DNA of 64,000 nucleotides, taken from Cavia porcellus (Eukaryota; Chordata; Mammalia; Rodentia; Caviidae). This document shows, in pieces, positions 59,431 to 64,000 of the stretch. Within the stretch, counting starts at the first letter, position 1, and the number at the start of each line of letters is the position of its first letter. The notes under the pieces were generated by a model. That model saw nothing but the letters and a program-made list of their open reading frames with translations, was not told the origin of the DNA and ran no database searches. The translations under genes were made by a program, and so were the position numbers. The DNA lies in contig NW_026947486.1 of NCBI RefSeq assembly GCF_034190915.1, positions 16,890,001-16,954,000 on the forward strand, written 5' to 3'.

Positions 59431-61254
59431 TTTCAAAAATAAAATATTTCTCACAGCCAAGAAAATAAAGGTGAAAGACAGAGGAGTATGGAGAGGAGTA
59501 AAAGAGAGTGACAAAAATGTGTGACAAATGAATGGATGTATAAAGATAGCTACATTGTGCATGTTTTCTAGGTCAATAAGTAAAATTGAATAAAAGTGTT
59601 TTTGTGAGGCTTATTAGTGAGAGAACTCTTTTATGAGACTTTTCAGTAAACAAGATTTTTACAATTTTTGTGAAAATTGGATTATGGAGGTGCAGGTCCT
59701 CCTGCTGGCTCTGGGTGACTTTGAGCTGAGAGTTGTGAAAGTACAGCTTCCAGATAAAGGTTTGCTGAATCATGAAGAGGCAAGTGATCATGTCTGAGAA
59801 GGTTAAGTCTGGAAAAAGAGGCATACAACATTGGCGATGTGTGCATTGACTGCCATAATTAGGGGAATACATTATCTGTTTTTGATAATGTTTAGACTAC
59901 CAGGTGATTGTGTGTCTTCTCCAGAATTTCAAATGATATACCTATCAAGATGAAAATAAAATCCGATCCTCTCTCCATGAAAGTTGCATCAGTGACTTAC
60001 CTCTTCCATTTCCTTCCTTGTGATAACATATTTTGACTGGAGGAGACATTTGCCTTGATAATTTATTCAATTTATTGTCTATTATATATGTTGTTTGTAA
60101 GTATTGTTTGACACATCCAAAGCCCATTTCTTCCAAATAATGTTTATATTTTCTGAGATACAATGGTGATCTTAAATGTATTTTGGTTTTATAATAGGGC
60201 TTGAAACTGCTATATAATACAGGATCCTAGCTTTGATCTGTGTCAAGAGGTACTTTCCTGAAAGTGTCTCATGGTATGATAACACTGTAGTTATCCTGAA
60301 TTGATGGCCTGAACGGTAATTTTAAATGGCTCCTTTTCTGGATCCTTTGTTACATGAAATCAATCACTCCCTGGATGGCTGCTTTACAATTTTGTCTCTT
60401 TAATAATTGTACATGATTTAAAGGATTGGTGCTTCCTGAGTTGTTTTGTGATTATTAAATTTTTATTAATGTATACCTTTTAAAATATGTTTGGTGTGTG
60501 ACAAATTGAATTAATAAAATTTATCATTCTGCAAGTATTAAAAATATAAATATTAAAATTATTTTAAAAGTCAGAAATTATTTTCAACCCTATTTTCACA
60601 GATACACAGCCAAAGATTTAGGGGCTCTTTCGTCACACAAAATTTCTCTTTCATGAAAATTTACAGCAGGGCATTTGCAATCTGGTTAATCAGATCATGA
60701 AAATAGTCTTGTTATGTAATTTTGACAGTTTGATGGCACTCAATGAATTAGATTCAGACTTTAAAACTGTATTTTACAATCCCAACAGTAGCGTGTTTTA
60801 TTTGCATTACTTAATATAACATCTGTGAAGCATATTCCATTAACTGACAATAATATGTCATTCATGAAAGAAAGATTCCTTAGTTAAATATATTTGGGAA
60901 TAGAGACCTCAGTGCTTTTTAAAACTTTTATGTACATTTTGATTCTCAACAAAGAAGTATGCCATGTTTTTCAAGTTGATTCAAATAGTGCCTTTTGGGG
61001 GCAGAACTTCTGAGAAACAAATATGGGGAAGCACTGAGAAATTGCAGAGACTTCAAGATAACATGCAAGAATCTCTGAATTTATAATTAGATAACTGGTT
61101 TTGAGTTTCACATCCCTTGTTTACTTACTCACTGTATAATCCTAACCAATTCATGTAGTTTATCTGAGTCTCATTTTCTTAATATGAGAAATGTATGACA
61201 GCTTGTTTCCATAGTAGCCACTATCAATTATGAGCCTTTCTAAATGCACTTACC
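59431..61254. other. unassigned sequence, no gene seen
   Basis: About 1.8 kb of AT-rich DNA. The longest frame (- strand 59573-59872, 99 codons) has no motif I know and no exon context. No SINE, LTR or L1 was recognised. It may be unique sequence. Confidence 0.5.
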
Positions 61255-61885
61255 ATTCTTCTGTGAAAATGTGTGACCTATTCTTCCACCTCTTGGAATC
61301 TGGACTGGTTCTGAGGCTTACTTTTGGATACTATAGTATGGTGGAAATGACAGTTATAAAAATTTTTCCATTGCTTATATCTTGATTTCTTAGGAAACTC
61401 ACTGTGGGGGAAACCAGCTATCATGTAAAAAGTCAATTATCCTGATATCATCAAGAATAATTATACAGGACATGTATACAGGATATCATCAGGAATAATT
61501 ATACAGGACATGTAAGGAAGTTCAAGCTATCCATGGAGACAGGATACATAAGGAGAGCAGAGATATGTAGAAAAATTCTGCTATTGACAACTATCCAGGA
61601 ACCAGCATCAAAAGTGTAAGTCATGAAATCATTTTAAACACTTCAGCTTCAGCAGATGCAATGTGGAAAAGAGTCCATGAATCCCAACCAACAGCTAAAA
61701 CCACATTTCCAGACTTTTGATCCAGAACAGCCAATGCCAGCCTCCCCAATCCATTCAAACCACTTCAACTGATTTAACTACCCTGTGCTTTAACCCTCAA
61801 AATAGTAAGAAGGATACAATTTTTATGTAGCATTAAAATTTAAACTAATTTGCTACACAGATATAGATAACTAGACAGGTTCGAT
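61255..61885 (+). mobile_element. MLT1-like MaLR LTR
   Basis: Landmarks in order: CTCTTGGAATCTGGACTGG (61291), TATGGTGGAAATGACAG, CCAGCCTCCCCAATCC-like and TAATTTGCTACACAGATATA..ATAACTA at the end (61848-61880), as in old MLT1 LTRs. A 38-bp tandem duplication lies inside it at 61444. The limits are approximate. Confidence 0.6.
61444..61515. repeat. 38-bp tandem duplication
   Basis: GATATCATCAAGAATAATTA (61444) recurs as GATATCATCAGGAATAATTA (61482). Both copies are followed by TACAGGACATGTA. The period is 38 bp with one early mismatch. Confidence 0.9.
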
Positions 61886-62119
61886 GAACCATGGTATTTG
61901 GCATAAAATGGGTATTCATTAATGTTAGGTCCTTTCTTTCTTCTTCAAAGGCTTCTGCCATGTGGCACACATGCCTCAAATTTTTGATATTTTTATGAAG
62001 ACCCTAATGTTGAAGGAAAATAAATGTAATGGTAGAAGAAAAGTTCAGACTTCAAATATCTGAAACACCAAAGATAGGCATATTTCTTTAATTGATATCC
62101 AGGTGAAGGAAGTTCTATA

Positions 62120-62650
62120 TTAAAATTTTTTAAATTTTTAATTACGTTTTTAAATGTATATTTGAGGTTTACAACATGATGATATGGAATACATTTAGGC
62201 AGTAAAATTGTTGTTATAGTGAAGAAAATTAACTTACCTATCATCTTATGAAGTTTTTTTTGTTTTGTTTTGTGGAAAAAGCAGCTACAGTCTACTTATT
62301 CAAATAAAATTCCTGATTACATACAATTTTATTAATGATAGTCTTCCTGTAGAACATTATTTCTAGACTTAGTCATCCTGCTTATCTATTACTGTGTTCT
62401 TTGACTTATCTCTTCCTATTTCCTTCACTTCCCCTCCTCACCTGCCCTGGCAACCATTGTTTTGGTTTTTATCTTTGTATATCTGACCTTTCATTTTTCA
62501 GATTCCATTTATAAATGAGATCATGCAATATTTTCTTTTGTGTGCCCAGCTTATTTCACTTACCATAATGTAAGGAAAGTCTGTTTTAAAACTGAACAAA
62601 TCTCGATTATTCATGAACAGATTATTTTACTATATGTTTATTTGTAGTGT
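62120..62650 (-). mobile_element. old L1M 3'UTR fragment, antisense
   Basis: Antisense landmarks of an L1M 3'UTR: TTTGAGGTTTACAACATGATG, CCCTGGCAACCATTGTT, TTTTTCAGATTCCATTTATA, AATGAGATCATGCAATATTT and CTTATTTCACTTACCATAAT, in the usual order. It has no coding content. Confidence 0.75.
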
Positions 62651-62699
62651 TAGGTAACTTTTTTTAGAGAGCAGAATATGTTTACCGGGGAAAGAAAGC

Positions 62700-63070
62700 T
62701 TATGTCTGAGAAAGAAACAAAAGGGGTCCCAAGAAAGTTGCCCAGTGTTATGTGACTTCCAAGGCTAGATCAACATAAGCAATTCAATGAGTATTATACA
62801 AGTTGGAATATTTGCTCTTAAACTTTTCAGTAGCCCAGGGTTTCCATGTAGACATACTAAATGGAGAAGGTTATACAGTGAAGGAAAGATGCTTGAGCAG
62901 TGCCCAGGTGCTTTTTCATTCTGCTTTTCCAGGTTCAGTCATGAGAGATCCCCAGCCAAAACCATCTCATTTAGCTCTTCCCTGTATTCTTGGCCCACAG
63001 AAACCATTAAAAGATAATAAAGTAATTGTTTTTTTTTTAGCCAGTAATTTAAATGATATGGGATAATACC
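62700..63070 (+). mobile_element. second MLT1-like LTR fragment
   Basis: GAGATCCCCAGCCAAAACCA, CTTGGCCCACAGAAACCATT and AAGATAATAAAGTAATTG then AGCCAGTAATTT form the 3' end of an MLT1-type LTR, including a poly(A)-like AATAAA at 63016-63021. The 5' limit is uncertain. Short frames here (62787-63066) are chance. Confidence 0.55.
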
Positions 63071-64000
63071 TAAAGGAAATAGTATTCATCCAAATACATT
63101 AGAAAAGTGTTAAACTGCATTAAATTGTGATCACCATGTGGTACCTATTTTCTTCTTTTTATGTGAACTTACTTTTTAAAATCACTCAAGTATCATTGGA
63201 TTTGTACAATAAATTACTCATAAGTAAAGTGCTTCTATGTGTAGACTTTATCATGCGACAGACTAACCTAGATGAAACTGCAAACAGTTCCTACTTTTTA
63301 AATAAAAAGCCCAAGGCATAAATTTCTTTTTCAGTTTTCAAACACTTTGATCATTATTATTTTTTCTAGTAGGTTTGTCCTCTTAAGTAATAAGACTTTT
63401 ATCAAAGTATAGAGTTTGTGGAAATAAGAAAAAAATAATTTTGAGGATAGTGCTTTTGACATTTTTGTTCTTTCTTGTATATGAGCATCCATGATAGAGG
63501 AGACAAAAACAAGGACACTTAGAAGAATCTACCTGTCTCTCTAAGTATGAATTTATGCTGACATCTCTGGCACAAATGCAGCACCAGAGAGTTTATTATA
63601 CCTTCCCCAACTTCTTTTCTTACCCTTTTTGCCACAGTGAGAAACTCAGCTCTCATTATTTATATTCTAGTTACTTGTTCAATCCTAGTATATATGCAAA
63701 GCAGTCTCACTATTGCTAACCACTACCCAACAAGAAACAAACTTCCTGCCAACAGTTCTATGTGTATGTGTAGATCATTTGTGATAAGACAGTTTTTGGT
63801 CAACACACTATTTCAGGGCTACTTAGTCAAACATTTCTCCTCTATCACTTAAATGACATTGCTGCACATTTAGATTTAATTGTCATAGGCCAAATTCCAT
63901 TATGCATTTTTCAGATATCTTGATTATATAAATTTTATAAAGTTCAGTGCTATACATTTCTGTGCATTTTGACAGATATACAGTCATACATTTATCGCCA
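63071..64000. other. unassigned, with a possible L1M 3'UTR piece at the end
   Basis: No gene is recognised. The last 110 bases (AAAGTTCAGTGC..TTTTGACAGATATACAGTCA) resemble the antisense 3'UTR of an old L1M, which would continue past the window. The rest shows no repeat ends. Confidence 0.35.

Noticed and set aside
59573..59872. 99-codon - strand frame in sequence without recognised repeats
   Set aside because: No known motif, no splice sites or promoter I can point to, and AT-rich composition. Too weak to call a gene or exon.
62787..63066. Overlapping 76- and 87-codon frames with a His/Pro-rich segment
   Set aside because: They sit over an MLT1-like LTR end with its poly(A)-like signal. 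No coding evidence is visible.

Overview
This window is mammalian nuclear DNA, almost certainly from a rodent. It is a transposon-packed intergenic stretch: I find no intact host gene, no rRNA or tRNA gene and no CRISPR array. The rodent call rests on SINEs derived from 7SL RNA (B1) and from a tRNA (ID), on dimeric B1+ID elements, and on an ORR1-like MaLR LTR. I see no B2 or B4 elements and the L1 ends do not look like the mouse/rat L1Md/Lx types as I remember them, so a non-murid lineage (squirrel, dormouse, beaver or kangaroo-rat like) is my guess, not a proof. Short reading frames are nearly all fragments or shadows of decayed L1 ORF1 and ORF2.

Layout. 1-7415: an L1 on the + strand (A) carrying a short 3' L1 fragment and a solo LTR. 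7416-8815: unassigned. 8816-22130: a three-layer nest. An old LTR is split by a - strand full-length L1 (B), and B is split inside its endonuclease region by a + strand full-length L1 (C). Target-site duplications (TSDs) mark both insertions. 22131-23570: unassigned. 23571-28127: an old - strand L1 (E). 28128-32073: a - strand 5'-truncated L1 (F) whose 5' end is a 105-bp piece of HNRNPK KH3 coding sequence, which looks like a template-switch chimera. 32110-46905: a deeper nest. An ancient L1M (G) holds L1 H; H holds full-length L1 I and, in its 3'UTR, an ORF-less L1-derived element that itself holds a 508-bp L1 tail. 47000-53560: ancient L1M (K) split by full-length - strand L1 J. 53690-55400: two L1M tails, an antisense MaLR LTR and a B1-ID SINE. 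56060-59430: an L1 (L) with B1, L1-tail (M) and ID insertions. 59431-64000: mostly unassigned sequence with two MLT1-like LTRs and L1M 3'UTR pieces.

The elements do not form a pathway. They are a fossil record of one retrotransposition machinery: L1 ORF1p (RNA-binding coiled coil) and ORF2p (endonuclease plus reverse transcriptase) copy their own RNA and act in trans on SINEs and host mRNA. The nesting gives a relative clock: L1M and old LTR first, then B, H, J and L, then C, I and the small insertions. No L1 copy here looks able to code for both proteins. Boundaries of old elements are by eye and may be off by tens of bases; family names are from memory of consensus sequences, not from a search.
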